A stretch of DNA of 15,526 bases from Enterococcus diestrammenae (GTDB lineage: Bacteria > Bacillota > Bacilli > Lactobacillales > Enterococcaceae), in the NCBI RefSeq assembly GCF_009933255.1, contig NZ_MAEI01000021.1, forward strand, positions 1 to 15,526. The letters are read 5' to 3'. Below the pieces are notes generated by a model that did no database searches, was not told where the DNA came from, and worked only from the letters and a program-made list of their open reading frames with translations. Numbering within the stretch: the first letter of the stretch is position 1; each line of letters begins with the position of its first letter. Position numbers and translations under genes: made by a program. This document shows positions 15,175-15,526 of this stretch, piece after piece.

Positions 15175-15200
15175 CTAAAAAAGACCGCCGAAGCGATCTT
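15175..15200 (-). terminator. Intrinsic terminator of the upstream RNA, just before the ParB-like gene
   Basis: On the minus strand an 8-bp stem (AAGAUCGC with GCGGUCUU, one U-G pair) is closed by a UUCG tetraloop and runs into six U residues, two of them within the stem. There is no U-run on the other side, so it works only on the minus strand. It lies about 20 nt before the ribosome binding site and start of the ParB-like gene, so it separates the structured RNA from the late operon unless it is read through. Confidence 0.88.
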
Positions 15201-15526
15201 AAACATGCAACCACCAAGTTACCGCATGACAATTCAACAGTCCCAGCTAGTTTCAAAAGGAGGAGTGGCGGTTGCTATGTACCGCAGACTACTTCTTTTC
15301 CCTTTCGGTACTTCGCTTCACCTGCTATTGACGTGGCAGCTATCGACACTGCATCTGCTCCTGATAGTGGAGCCGTTTTTACCATTCTTTAAACTACACG
15401 CCAAACGGAGGAGCTACCTCCATGAGATTGACTTGTCCTGACGGCACCTGCTAGACAAGCTCAGCACCTAATGGCTCGGAGTACCGTCTCAATCTCATTG
15501 GGTCATCAGATACTCAATGCTCCGCG
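15175..15526 (-). ncRNA. Candidate structured non-coding RNA (3' part; 5' end outside window)
   Basis: This stretch carries no convincing gene but folds into several long perfect helices when read on the minus strand. P1 pairs 15498-15489 with 15431-15422 (10 bp). P2 pairs 15488-15481 with 15447-15440 (8 bp, one U-G). P3 pairs 15459-15454 with 15437-15432 (6 bp) and uses the loop of P2, so P2 and P3 form an H-type pseudoknot enclosed by P1 with no spare bases at the P1/P2 and P3/P1 junctions. Further 3' are a GCUCC/GGAGC hairpin (15373-15357), a GUACCG/CGGUAC helix (15311-15306 with 15284-15279), a 10-bp helix (15275-15266 with 15216-15207, one G-U) and a terminal UUCG hairpin with a U-run. 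The G-U pairs favour RNA over a DNA cruciform. Position at the head of phage late genes recalls the large ornate phage RNAs GOLLD and ROOL, but I do not recognise either consensus here. Class unknown. Confidence 0.72.

Noticed and set aside
15275..15385. A 36-residue minus-strand ORF (MVKTAPLSGADAVSIAATSI...) inside the structured RNA
   Set aside because: No ribosome binding site precedes the ATG, an in-frame stop lies two codons upstream, and the segment also forms RNA helices. Worth keeping in mind only if homologues conserve the frame.
15153..15441. Two plus-strand ORFs of about 79 residues opposite the structured RNA
   Set aside because: No ribosome binding sites, odd low-complexity Leu-rich composition, wrong strand relative to the whole operon, and they overlap each other.
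15200..15526. Packaging (pac/cos) site or DNA inverted repeats near the terminase genes
   Set aside because: Several stems need G-U pairs and the set ends in a transcription terminator, which fits RNA better. A packaging function overlapping it cannot be ruled out.
1..15526. tRNA genes, CRISPR arrays, insertion sequences and attachment sites
   Set aside because: None were recognised: no cloverleaf with a T-loop signature, no regularly spaced direct repeats outside the tape measure gene, no transposase or integrase ORF.

Overview
The window is the head end and part of the tail end of the late structural operon of a temperate siphophage or prophage. All protein-coding genes I can support lie on the minus strand, so transcription runs from high to low coordinates. 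The host is most likely a low-to-mid-GC Gram-positive bacterium (Bacillota; Lactobacillales, Listeria or a relative). Reasons: strong AGGAGG-type ribosome binding sites, U-rich intrinsic terminators, and a gene order matching the Listeria A118 / lactobacilli / enterococci type of phage (A118/SPP1-type portal, Phage_min_cap2, GP20 scaffold, minor capsid 1-2-3, gp15, tape measure). Species assignment is not possible from the sequence alone.

Layout in transcription order. (1) 15526-15175: about 350 nt with no convincing gene. It holds a strongly structured, apparently non-coding RNA that ends in an intrinsic terminator and continues beyond the window. (2) 15154-13872: a DNA-modification pair, a ParB-like domain protein overlapping a Mom-family protein. 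(3) 13868-12016: small and large terminase subunits. (4) 12000-9329: portal and minor head protein. (5) 9316-8797: a 61-residue protein of unknown function and a small HExxH putative metallopeptidase, closed by a terminator. (6) 8690-7108: scaffold, major capsid protein and a tiny basic protein translationally coupled to it. (7) 7081-5600: four connector/neck proteins with overlapping genes. (8) 5615-5122: tail tube protein, with a likely programmed -1 frameshift at its 3' end and a terminator right after. (9) 5084-4106: two tail assembly chaperone-type genes. (10) 4109-841: tape measure gene, interrupted by a -1 frame change at a slippery-looking site. (11) 840-10: distal tail protein, followed by the start codon of the next tail gene at the window edge.

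Functionally, the terminase packages DNA through the portal into a scaffold-built HK97-fold head, connectors close the head, and the tail tube is built on the tape measure to the distal tail protein. The ParB/Mom pair probably modifies adenines in phage DNA before packaging, as protection from host restriction. Terminators after the peptidase, capsid/basic-protein and tail-tube genes suggest graded expression. The terminator directly in front of the ParB gene implies that the late operon is expressed either by read-through or antitermination, or from a promoter I cannot see.

The most interesting items are the structured RNA at the right edge, the ParB+Mom pair, and two candidate -1 frameshift sites (tail tube and tape measure).
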